NCBI RefSeq assembly: GCF_020715565.1
Contig: NZ_CP085839.1
Coordinates: 2,170,001 to 2,234,000, forward strand
Origin: Nocardioides sp. Kera G14
GTDB lineage: Bacteria > Actinomycetota > Actinomycetes > Propionibacteriales > Nocardioidaceae
Length of the DNA: 64,000 nucleotides
Direction: 5' to 3'
A model generated the notes under the pieces. It searched no databases. It was not told where the DNA came from and worked only from the letters and a program-made list of their open reading frames with translations. Each line of letters starts with the position of its first letter. The stretch's first letter is position 1. Positions 57,074 through 64,000 of the stretch are shown one piece after another. The translations under genes and the position numbers were made by a program.

Positions 57074-57622
57074 ATGGGTGTCACCATCGTCAACCCGACG
57101 AGCTTCGAGGCCGCGCCTCGCTCGATCCCCCGCCACACCCTCACCGAGCTGCGGGGGCTGACCGTCGGCTTCCTCAGCAACAGCAAGATGAACGCCGACA
57201 AGGTCCTCGAGGGTGTCGCGACCGGCCTGGTCGAGCGCTTCGGCATCACGCCGCGGCTCTACGCCAAGCGCGTGCCGTCGATCGCTGCCACCGACGAGCT
57301 ACTCGACCAGATCAAGGACGAGTGCGACGCCGTCGTCGTCGCGATGCTCGACTGCGGCTCGTGCGCGTCGTGGGCCGTCGCTGACATGGCCGCGCTCGCC
57401 GAGCGCGGCCTGCCGGTCGCCGGCATGGCGTCGACCCAGTTCGAGGGCTTCTCCCGTCAGGTGCTGGCCATCCAGGGCGCCGATGCGCTCGGCCTCTCCG
57501 TGGTGCAGCACCCCATCGGCGGCATCCCGCCGCGCGAGGCCTTCGACCGCGTCACCCCGACCGCCCTCGACGAGGTCATCACCGGCCTGACCGTCCCCAC
57601 CTCCCAGGAGTCTGCAGCATGA
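57074..57622 (+). CDS. UGSC family protein, cysteine homologue
   Basis: 182 aa. Carries CGSC (Cys94-Gly-Ser-Cys97) in MLDCGSCASW, where selenoprotein relatives have Sec-Gly-Ser-Cys; codon 94 is TGC, not TGA. Other features: LTVGFLSNSKMNADKVLEGV and VVQHPIGGIPPREAFD. The family is known mainly from selenoprotein surveys; its reaction is not established. AAGGAGG lies 7 nt before ATG 57074, the best ribosome site in the window, ruling out an open extension to 57008. It overlaps the next gene by 4 nt. Confidence 0.8.
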   Translation: MGVTIVNPTSFEAAPRSIPRHTLTELRGLTVGFLSNSKMNADKVLEGVATGLVERFGITPRLYAKRVPSIAATDELLDQIKDECDAVVVAMLDCGSCASWAVADMAALAERGLPVAGMASTQFEGFSRQVLAIQGADALGLSVVQHPIGGIPPREAFDRVTPTALDEVITGLTVPTSQESAA

Positions 57623-58782
57623 CGACCCTCAGCAACGCGCCCAGCGACCTGCTCGACATCGCCGACGCAGGAGACGAGGAGGCCGCCGCCGAGCGCCTGC
57701 ACCAATGGGGATGGACGGACGGGCTGCCCGTCGTCGTACCCACACCGGAGCGGGTCGACCGGTTCCTGGCCGCCGCCGTCCGCGACGCCGACGCGTCGCT
57801 CGGGCCGATCGCCCCGCGCGGGGCGGAGCTGACCCTGCGCAGCCTCGCCGCCAACGCCGTCATGGCCGGCTGCCTGCCGGAGTACATGCCGGTGATCGAG
57901 GCCGCGGTCGTCGCGATGCAACAGCCCGACTTCAACCTCTACGGCATGCAGATGACCACGCACCCGTGCGCGCTCATGGTCGTGGTCCAGGGCCCGATCG
58001 CCGCACAGCTGGGAGTGAGCAGCGGCGCCGGCTGCATGGGCTCCGGCCACCGCGCCAACGGCACCATCGGGCGCGCGATCCGGCTCATCGCGATGAACAT
58101 CGGCGGTGCCCGTCCCGGCGAGGGCGAAGTCGCCGGCGACATCGACCGCGCCACCCAGGGCACGCCGGCCAAGTGGTCCTTCTGCTTCGCGGAGAACCAG
58201 GCGGAGAGCCCGTGGCCCACCTTCGCCTCCGAGCTGTACGGCGACGCCTGGAGCGCCGACGACAGCTTCGTCACGGTCGGCGCGGTCGAGGGGCCGCACA
58301 ACATCAACGATCACCAGTCGACCACCGGTGAGAACCTGCTCAAGACGATCGCCGCGACCATGTCGACGCCGGGCGCCAACACGATCTACCGCGGCGGCGA
58401 CCAGTTCGTCGCGCTCGGCCCCGAGCACGCGAAGGTCCTGCACGACTCCGGCTTCGACCGGCGCAAGGCGCAGGAGTACCTCCACGAGCACGCCCGCGTC
58501 GACGCCACCCGCGTCGGTGTCGAGAAGCTCGAGGAGGCCAGCCTCTGGGGCGGCTACCGCCTCCGCCTCGAGGAGTGGGAGAACCGCGTCCCGATCTCCC
58601 GGGCAGCCGAGGACATCCGGCTCATCGTCGCGGGCGGCACCGGCAAGCACTCCGCCTGGATGCCGACCTTCGGTGCCATGTGGAGCCAGACCGTGCGCGT
58701 ACCGGGCGCCGGCGAGGGTGTCGGCTTCGACGTCGCGCCGCTCAATGAGACCGCCGCCTGGGCGAACGACCTGGAGTCGTGA
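57619..58782 (+). CDS. Conserved protein of unknown function, partner of the UGSC protein
   Basis: 387 aa, soluble, no signal peptide. Motifs that look conserved: HQWGWTDGLPVVVPTPERV near the N-terminus, VMAGCLPEYMPVI (Cys85), MTTHPCALMVVVQGPIA (Cys117), SSGAGCMGSGHRANGTIGRAIRL (Cys139) and KWSFCFAENQAESPWP (Cys189). Four cysteines in such motifs suggest metal binding or redox chemistry. ATGA overlap with the UGSC gene suggests a complex. I do not recognise a named function for this family. Confidence 0.75.
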   Translation: MTTLSNAPSDLLDIADAGDEEAAAERLHQWGWTDGLPVVVPTPERVDRFLAAAVRDADASLGPIAPRGAELTLRSLAANAVMAGCLPEYMPVIEAAVVAMQQPDFNLYGMQMTTHPCALMVVVQGPIAAQLGVSSGAGCMGSGHRANGTIGRAIRLIAMNIGGARPGEGEVAGDIDRATQGTPAKWSFCFAENQAESPWPTFASELYGDAWSADDSFVTVGAVEGPHNINDHQSTTGENLLKTIAATMSTPGANTIYRGGDQFVALGPEHAKVLHDSGFDRRKAQEYLHEHARVDATRVGVEKLEEASLWGGYRLRLEEWENRVPISRAAEDIRLIVAGGTGKHSAWMPTFGAMWSQTVRVPGAGEGVGFDVAPLNETAAWANDLES

Positions 58783-58789
58783 ACCAGCA

Positions 58790-59785
58790 GTGAGTATCTG
58801 GGCCAACGCGCCTGCCGTCCCGTCGCTGCCGACCGACGGCGTCCTCGACGCCGTCGTCGTCGGCGGCGGGCCGGCGGGCTGGACGGCGGCGATCTACCTC
58901 GCCCGCGCCAAGGCCTCGCCGGTCGTCCTCGCCGGAGGCGCGGTGGGCGGCCAGCTGATGGACACCGGGATCGTCGAGAACTTCCCCGGCTTCCCGCAGG
59001 GCATCGACGGCCCCGAACTGATGGGCCGCATGCGGGAGCAGGCCGAGAACGCCGGTGCTCGGGTCTTCACCCGCGAAGCCACCGCCCTGCGCCTCGTGCC
59101 GGATGCGGGCGGGGTGCACGAGATCGACACGGCCGAGGGCACGCTGCGGACCCGCTCCGTGGTGTTCGCCACCGGCTCGTCGCCCCGGCGCCTCGACGTA
59201 CCCGGGGAGGCGGAGCTGGGCGGCGGCAACGGGGTGGCGTACTGCGCCGTCTGCGAGGCACCGCTCTTCGCCGGCAAGGACGTCGCCGTCGTCGGCGGCG
59301 GCGACAGTGCGATGGAGGAGGTCCTGGCCGTCTCGAAGCACGCCCGCCGGGTCCACCTCGTCCACCGTCGCGACACGTTCCGCTGCGCGCCGGTGCTGCT
59401 CGAGCGCGTCCGGACGCGACCCAACGTGCAGGTCCACACCGACGCCGTCGTCACGTCGATCCACGCCGACGACAGCGGCAGGCTGGCCACCGCCCGCATC
59501 GAGACCCGGAACGGCGGCACGTGCGACCTCTCCGTGCAGGGCCTCTTCGTCGCGATCGGCCACACGCCCCGCACCGAGCTCGCCGCCAAGGCTGGCACCG
59601 CGCTCTCGCTCACACCCACCGACCACCTCCACCTGACCGGATCCGGCGGCGTCACCGCCGTCCCCGGCGTCTTCGCCGCCGGGGACGTCGCCGACGACCT
59701 CTTCCGCCAGGCCATCACCGCCGCGGGCGCCGGCTGCGCCGCCGCCCTCGCCTGCCAGCGCTACCTCGAGGAGCACCCTGCATGA
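58790..59785 (+). CDS. Thioredoxin-reductase-like NAD(P)/FAD oxidoreductase
   Basis: 331 aa. FAD motif VVVGGGPAGWTAAIYLARA, active-site pair Cys152-AV-Cys155 in YCAVCEAPLF (CATC in ordinary thioredoxin reductase), NADPH motif VVGGGDSAMEE, and FVAIGHTP with GVFAAGDVADD. It should reduce a dithiol partner with NAD(P)H. No thioredoxin gene is adjacent, and the two cysteine proteins upstream are natural candidate partners. GTG 58790 lies 7 nt after the preceding stop. Confidence 0.87.
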   Translation: MSIWANAPAVPSLPTDGVLDAVVVGGGPAGWTAAIYLARAKASPVVLAGGAVGGQLMDTGIVENFPGFPQGIDGPELMGRMREQAENAGARVFTREATALRLVPDAGGVHEIDTAEGTLRTRSVVFATGSSPRRLDVPGEAELGGGNGVAYCAVCEAPLFAGKDVAVVGGGDSAMEEVLAVSKHARRVHLVHRRDTFRCAPVLLERVRTRPNVQVHTDAVVTSIHADDSGRLATARIETRNGGTCDLSVQGLFVAIGHTPRTELAAKAGTALSLTPTDHLHLTGSGGVTAVPGVFAAGDVADDLFRQAITAAGAGCAAALACQRYLEEHPA

Positions 59786-60945
59786 CCACCGCGACCCCGA
59801 CCGGACCGCTCAGCGGCATCCGCGTCCTCGACCTGACCCGCGTGGTGATGGGGCCGTTCGCGACACAGATCCTCGCCGACCAAGGGGCCGACGTCGTGAT
59901 GATCGAGGCCGCCAGCGGCGACACCAACCGGGTCATGGGCCCCGGCCCGACACCGCAGTTCTCCGGAATCTCGCTCAACCTGCTGCGCAACAAGCGGTCG
60001 GTCGCACTCGACCTCAAGGACCCCGACCAGGCGATCACCGTCCGCACCCTCGTCGAGCAGGCCGACGTCGTCGTCGCGACCATGCTGCCGCGCTCGTTGC
60101 GGAAGCTCGGACTCGACTACGACAGCATCCGGGAGCTCAACCCCGAGATCGTCTACTGCCAGGCCCAGGGCTGGGCGCTCGGCTCCGTTGACGAGGACCT
60201 GCCGGCGTACGACGACATCATCCAGGCCGCCGTCGGGGTCGGCGACATGATGGACCGCGTCGCCGGTGAGCCGAGCCTGCTGCCGACGATCCTCGCCGAC
60301 AAGGTCTGCGGGTTCGCGATCGCACAGGCGGTGACGGCGGCGCTCTTCCACCGGGCGCGGACCGGCCAAGGACAACACGTCGAAGTGCCGATGGTGCAGG
60401 CGATGACCGCCTTCATGCTCGCCGAGCACGGCGCCGGAGCCATCCCGGAGCCGCCGACACCGCAGGGCGACTCCCCCGCCACCGGCTACCCGCGGGTCAT
60501 GACGCCGGAGCGCCGTCCGCAGCAGACCAAGGACGGGTGGATCCAGATCCTCCCCTACCACCCCGGGCACTTCCTCAAGATCTTCGTCGACGTCGGCGAG
60601 ACCCAGCTGCTCGACGACCCGCGCTTCTCCTCGCTCGCCGAGGCGATCAAGCACGCACACGAGCTCTACCCGCTCTTCCGTGCGATCGTGCCGCGCCGCA
60701 CGACGGCCGAGTGGCTGGAGTTCTGCCGCCGTGAGTCGATCCCGGCCGTCCCGATGGTGACGCTCCAGGACATGGTCGACGGGTTGGTGCTCGCGGAGCA
60801 CCCGACCGCCGGCAGTTATCGGACGATCCCGCCGACGGCGAACTTCTCACTCACGCCTGCCGACGTACGCCTGCCCGCGCCCGGGATCGGCGAGCACACC
60901 GACGAGGCCGCCTCCCTCTGGGCCGGCGCGGAGGTGGAGGCATGA
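59782..60945 (+). CDS. CaiB/BaiF family CoA-transferase (class III)
   Basis: 387 aa. IRVLDLTRVVMGPFATQILADQGADVVMIE (in parts), NKRSVALDLKD, and the catalytic Asp144 in AYDDIIQAA. Transfers CoA from a donor to a carboxylic acid, probably activating the pathway substrate. It is followed by two dehydrogenases and a hydratase, as in beta-oxidation-like routes. ATGA overlaps on both sides. Confidence 0.92.
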   Translation: MTTATPTGPLSGIRVLDLTRVVMGPFATQILADQGADVVMIEAASGDTNRVMGPGPTPQFSGISLNLLRNKRSVALDLKDPDQAITVRTLVEQADVVVATMLPRSLRKLGLDYDSIRELNPEIVYCQAQGWALGSVDEDLPAYDDIIQAAVGVGDMMDRVAGEPSLLPTILADKVCGFAIAQAVTAALFHRARTGQGQHVEVPMVQAMTAFMLAEHGAGAIPEPPTPQGDSPATGYPRVMTPERRPQQTKDGWIQILPYHPGHFLKIFVDVGETQLLDDPRFSSLAEAIKHAHELYPLFRAIVPRRTTAEWLEFCRRESIPAVPMVTLQDMVDGLVLAEHPTAGSYRTIPPTANFSLTPADVRLPAPGIGEHTDEAASLWAGAEVEA

Positions 60946-62099
60946 GCACGATCGGACTGCAGGCGACCGAGCTGACCGCCGCCGAGCGCGAGCTGCAGGC
61001 GGAGGTCCGGGCGTGGCTCGATGAGCGGCTGCCGGAGGGCGGCTACCCGATCGGCCTCGGCATGGTGGGCCACGTCGACCCGGAGTTCTCCCGCGACCTC
61101 GGCGCCAAGGGCTGGTTGGGCATGGCCCTGCCCCAGGAGTACGGCGGCGGGGGCCGCACCGCCGTGGAGCGGCTGGTCGTCGTCGAGGAGCTGCTCGCCC
61201 GTGGCGCCCCGGTCGGCCACCACTGGATCGCCGACCGGCAGTCGGGCCCGAGCATCGCACTGCACGGCACACCAGCGCAGAAGCAGGAGTTCCTGCCACG
61301 GATCGCCAGCGGCGAGCTCTGCTTCGCGATCGGCATGTCCGAGCCGGACTCCGGCTCCGACCTCGCCTCGATCAGGAGCAAGGCCGAGCCGACCGAGCGC
61401 GACGGGGTCTCCGGCTGGGTGATCAACGGCAGCAAGATCTGGACCTCCGGCGCGCACATCGCCGACTACATCCTCGGCCTCTTCCGCACGGGCAACGACA
61501 AGCACGCGGGCCTCACCCAGTTCATCATCGACCGCGAGACCGAGGGCCTTCGGATCGACCCGATCCCCTTCATCGACGGCGAGCTGCACTTCTGCCTCCT
61601 CACCTTCGAGGACGTCTTCGTCCCGGACAGCCGTCGCCTCGGCGAGGTCGGTTGGGGCTGGATGCAGAACCAGGGCGAGCTCGTCCTCGAGCGGGGCGGC
61701 GTCGACCGCTGGATGTCGGCCATGCCGGTGCTCGAGCGGTGGGTGCAGCGCGAGCTCGCCACGGATGCGGCGGCCGACGCGCGCCTGAAGGACGACCTCG
61801 CCGGCATCACGTCGCGGTGCTGGGCGTTCCACGGCATGTCGCTCGCGGTCGCCCGCATGGTCGACGCCGGGGAGCTGCCGAAGACCGAGGCCGCGCTGGT
61901 CAAGGACATGGCCACCCGCTTCGAGCAGGAGTGCATCGAGATCGTCGTGCGCCACCTCGGTCGCATGCCCGACCCGACCTCCGAGGACCCGTTCGAGGCC
62001 CTGCTGGCCACTGCGGTGCTCAGCAAGCCGTCGTGGACGATCCGCGGCGGCACCACCGAGATCCTGCACAACCTGATCGCGAAGGAGCTCCGACGGTGA
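60942..62099 (+). CDS. Acyl-CoA dehydrogenase, larger subunit
   Basis: 385 aa. AQEYGGGGRTAVERLVVVEELLARGAP, FAIGMSEPDSGSDLASI, NGSKIWTSGAHIADYILGLFRT and the C-terminal RGGTTEILHNLIAKELR. Flavoprotein inserting a double bond in an acyl-CoA. It is coupled (GTGA) to a second, shorter member, the arrangement of actinobacterial heteromeric enzymes such as FadE28-FadE29. Confidence 0.92.
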   Translation: MSTIGLQATELTAAERELQAEVRAWLDERLPEGGYPIGLGMVGHVDPEFSRDLGAKGWLGMALPQEYGGGGRTAVERLVVVEELLARGAPVGHHWIADRQSGPSIALHGTPAQKQEFLPRIASGELCFAIGMSEPDSGSDLASIRSKAEPTERDGVSGWVINGSKIWTSGAHIADYILGLFRTGNDKHAGLTQFIIDRETEGLRIDPIPFIDGELHFCLLTFEDVFVPDSRRLGEVGWGWMQNQGELVLERGGVDRWMSAMPVLERWVQRELATDAAADARLKDDLAGITSRCWAFHGMSLAVARMVDAGELPKTEAALVKDMATRFEQECIEIVVRHLGRMPDPTSEDPFEALLATAVLSKPSWTIRGGTTEILHNLIAKELRR

Positions 62100-63136
62100 G
62101 CGACCCCGGGAACGACCTGCACGACCTCGTCACCCGACTCTTCGCCGAGCGGGTCGACCACGAGGTGGTCCTCGAGGCCGAGCGCACCACGCTGCTCGCG
62201 GGCCTGTGGCAGAGGGTCGCCGAGCTCGGCCTGCCGTGGATCGGGGTGGACGAATCGGCCGGCGGCTCCGGCGGCGGGCTCGCCGACGTGGTGACACTGC
62301 TGCGCGCCGCCGGAACGCATGCCGTGCCGCTGCCGCTTCTGGAGACCCACCTCGCCACGTGGGCCTTCGCCGCCTCCGGAGGCACGGTCGACGCAGGAGC
62401 GCCCTGGTCCGTCGCCCCCGGTACGCCGGCCGACACCCTCACAGTAGACGGGAACCGTGCCACCGGCGTGCTCCACGACGTCGCCTGGGGTGGCTCGGCC
62501 GAGCGGGTCGTCACCCTCCTCGGTGAGCAGCTCGTCGTCCTCGACCCCTCCGACGCCTGGGTGCGTGAGGGCCGCGACCTCGCCGGCCAGCCGCGCGACC
62601 ACCTCTCCTTCGACGGCGCGACCGTCGAGCTCCTGGCGGCCGTCGTCAGCGCGGAGCAGCTGCGCCAACGGGCCGCCGTGCTCCGCGCGGCCCAGATGGA
62701 CGGCGCGATGCAGCGCGTGTACGACGTGACCAACACCTACGTCTACCAGCGCGAGCAGTTCGGCCGGCCGGTCGGCACCTTCCAGGCCGTCCGCTCGCAC
62801 CTCGTCCAGCTCGCCCAGGTCGCGGTCATGACGCGGCTCTGCGTGGACCGGGCCGCGGCCACACTCGCCGCCGGCGAGGAGGGGTCGTTCCCGGCGTACG
62901 CCTCCAAGCTGCTGGCCAACCAGAACGCCGCCCTCAGCACCAGGTCCGGCCACCAGGCGCACGGAGCGATCGGCATGACCCAGGAGTACGTCCTGCAGGA
63001 CCTCACCCGCCGGCTCAACGCGTGGCGTGGCGATTGGGGCACCGAGCGTGCACTCGCCGGCCGGATCGGCAGTGCCGTCATCGACGCGCGCCGCGTCGCC
63101 ACCATCGCCACCGACCGAGGAGCGCTGACCGTATGA
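62096..63136 (+). CDS. Acyl-CoA dehydrogenase, shorter divergent subunit
   Basis: 346 aa. Family C-terminal half is clear: VTNTYVYQREQFGRPVGTFQAVRSHLVQLAQ with the FAD-contacting Arg, and HGAIGMTQEYVLQDLTRRL. The N-terminal half is short and lacks the TEPDSGSD motif of the larger subunit. Probably the second subunit of an alpha2beta2 enzyme. GTG 62096 overlaps the TGA of its partner. Confidence 0.88.
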   Translation: MSDPGNDLHDLVTRLFAERVDHEVVLEAERTTLLAGLWQRVAELGLPWIGVDESAGGSGGGLADVVTLLRAAGTHAVPLPLLETHLATWAFAASGGTVDAGAPWSVAPGTPADTLTVDGNRATGVLHDVAWGGSAERVVTLLGEQLVVLDPSDAWVREGRDLAGQPRDHLSFDGATVELLAAVVSAEQLRQRAAVLRAAQMDGAMQRVYDVTNTYVYQREQFGRPVGTFQAVRSHLVQLAQVAVMTRLCVDRAAATLAAGEEGSFPAYASKLLANQNAALSTRSGHQAHGAIGMTQEYVLQDLTRRLNAWRGDWGTERALAGRIGSAVIDARRVATIATDRGALTV

Positions 63137-63909
63137 GCAGGGTGACCCTGACGCACGACGGCCGGGTCGCCCTGGTCGAGCTGCGAGACCCGCCGGCCAA
63201 CTTCTTCGACCGGGACAAGCTCGCGGCGATCGCGGACGCCGGCGAGCAGGCATCCGCCGAGGGAGCGCGGGCGATCGTGCTGGCCTCGGAGGGGAAGCAC
63301 TTCTGCGCCGGCGCCAGCCTCGCTCCGACCGGAAGCGTCGACGGCGACAGCGCCAGCGACCCGCGGGCCGCAGCGGCGGCCGTCTACGAGCAGGCCGTGC
63401 GGATCTTCCGGCTCGATCTGCCTGTCGTCGCCGCTGTGCAGGGTGCCGCGGTGGGTGGGGGGCTCGGCCTCGCCTGCGCAGCCGACTTCCGCGTCGCCGG
63501 CCCGACCACACGGTTCGAGGCCAACTTCGCCCGACTCGGCTTCCACTGCGGCTTCGCGCTCAGCGTCTCCCTCCCCCGCATCGTCGGCGAGTCCGCGGCT
63601 GCACGGATGCTGCTCACCGGGCTTCGCGTGAACGCCGAGGAGGCACTCGCGATCGGCCTCGCCGATCGCCTCGCCGACGCCGGTGAGGAGCGGACGGTCG
63701 CACTCGCCCTGGCCGCCGACCTGGCGGCTGCGGCTCCCCTGGCCGTGCAGTCGATGCGCCGCACGCTGCGGGCGGGCCTGCTCTCCGGGATCGAGGCGGC
63801 GCTCGAGCACGAGCTCGACGAGCAGGAGCGGCTCTGGCAGACCGAGGACGCCGCCCTCGGCATCACCGCCTCGCTCGAGCGGCGCGCCCCCGTGTTTCTC
63901 GGACGCTGA
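63133..63909 (+). CDS. Enoyl-CoA hydratase/isomerase family protein
   Basis: 258 aa. Crotonase oxyanion-hole segments GKHFCAGASL and AAVQGAAVGGGLGLACAADFRVAG, with EANFARLGFHCGFALSVSLPRIVG in the active-site region. The two usual glutamates (Glu144 and Glu164 of rat hydratase) are not both evident: the position after GGGLGLA is Ala and the second segment begins GFHCG, so it may be an isomerase, hydrolase or lyase. ATGA overlap with the upstream gene. Confidence 0.88.
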   Translation: MSRVTLTHDGRVALVELRDPPANFFDRDKLAAIADAGEQASAEGARAIVLASEGKHFCAGASLAPTGSVDGDSASDPRAAAAAVYEQAVRIFRLDLPVVAAVQGAAVGGGLGLACAADFRVAGPTTRFEANFARLGFHCGFALSVSLPRIVGESAAARMLLTGLRVNAEEALAIGLADRLADAGEERTVALALAADLAAAAPLAVQSMRRTLRAGLLSGIEAALEHELDEQERLWQTEDAALGITASLERRAPVFLGR

Positions 63910-63949
63910 ACCCACCCACCCTCTGTTGAAGCAGCACCAGGAGAACCAG

Positions 63950-64000
63950 ATGACCCAGCACGTTGTGATCAGCGGCCTCGCCGACGGCATGGGCCGGCAG
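63950..64000 (+). CDS. Start of a short-chain dehydrogenase/reductase gene (partial)
   Basis: Only 17 codons: MTQHVVISGLADGMGRQ. AGGAGAACC precedes the ATG. The strand plus SGLADGMG fits the SDR nucleotide loop TGxxxGxG. It starts 40 nt after the hydratase and probably supplies the hydroxyacyl oxidation step. It runs past the window. Confidence 0.55.
   Translation, partial: MTQHVVISGLADGMGRQ

Noticed and set aside
57353..57355. Possible selenocysteine in the UGSC protein
   Set aside because: The codon is TGC, so the residue is cysteine. No SECIS-like need arises.

Overview
The window is high-GC (about 70%) actinobacterial chromosome. Gene content and order (bcc-aa3 oxidase, adoK, erpA-like gene, dapB-M16-pnp-rpsO-ribF-truB-rbfA-infB-ylxR-nusA-rimP, proS, GNAT-ispG-rip1-dxr) match the conserved core of Mycobacteriales/Propionibacteriales. 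The accessory catabolic genes suggest a soil or water organism of the Nocardioides type. That genus assignment is inference; no rRNA or other strict marker is present.

Layout. 1-5.9 kb: the 3' end of qcrB, an LLM flavin oxidoreductase, and convergent ctaC-ctaD-ctaF for cytochrome aa3 oxidase, followed by a cysteine desulfurase. 5.9-8.9 kb: adoK, a 64-aa unknown ORF, an A-type Fe-S carrier and nadA. 8.9-16.9 kb: a two-component system beside a MacAB-like export operon with two adaptor proteins and a two-repeat lipoprotein. 17-23 kb: DUF3043 protein, methyltransferase, dapB, M16 peptidase, pnp, rpsO. 23-31 kb: an L,D-transpeptidase-like exported protein and the translation/transcription operon rimP-nusA-ylxR-infB-rbfA-truB-ribF. 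31-44.6 kb: lipoprotein/DUF4439 pair, succinyl/acetyl-CoA transferase, proS, DoxX-like protein, GNAT, ispG-rip1-dxr, a divergent gabT and a 905-aa secreted repeat protein. 44.7-46.3 kb: a DUF222/HNH gene of the 13E12 type under an SOS box.

46.3-54.8 kb is a polyamine-type module: a PotABCD-like ABC importer, an aminobutyraldehyde-type dehydrogenase and an amidohydrolase, with a divergent class III aminotransferase whose promoter carries a perfect 21-bp palindrome. Uptake, transamination and aldehyde oxidation would give GABA, which gabT at 40.5 kb could consume. 54.8-64 kb: a small monooxygenase, MarR regulator and FAD lactone oxidase-like gene, then a translationally coupled operon (57.07-64 kb): UGSC protein in Cys form, a cysteine-bearing partner, a thioredoxin-reductase-like flavoprotein, CaiB/BaiF CoA-transferase, two dissimilar acyl-CoA dehydrogenases, an enoyl-CoA hydratase and the start of an SDR gene. 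It looks like a CoA-ester degradation pathway with a built-in thiol redox branch, and is the best candidate here for undescribed biochemistry.

Non-coding signals are plentiful. At least 14 starts have a TANNNT -10 hexamer 6-8 nt upstream of ATG/GTG, as expected for leaderless mRNAs, and these fix many starts. Two convergent junctions carry copies of one structured repeat whose stem sequences differ but stay paired. Other convergent junctions carry palindromic units or hairpins built from the two stop codons. No gap without a gene exceeds 300 bases. No tRNA, rRNA, CRISPR array, IS element or replication origin was seen.
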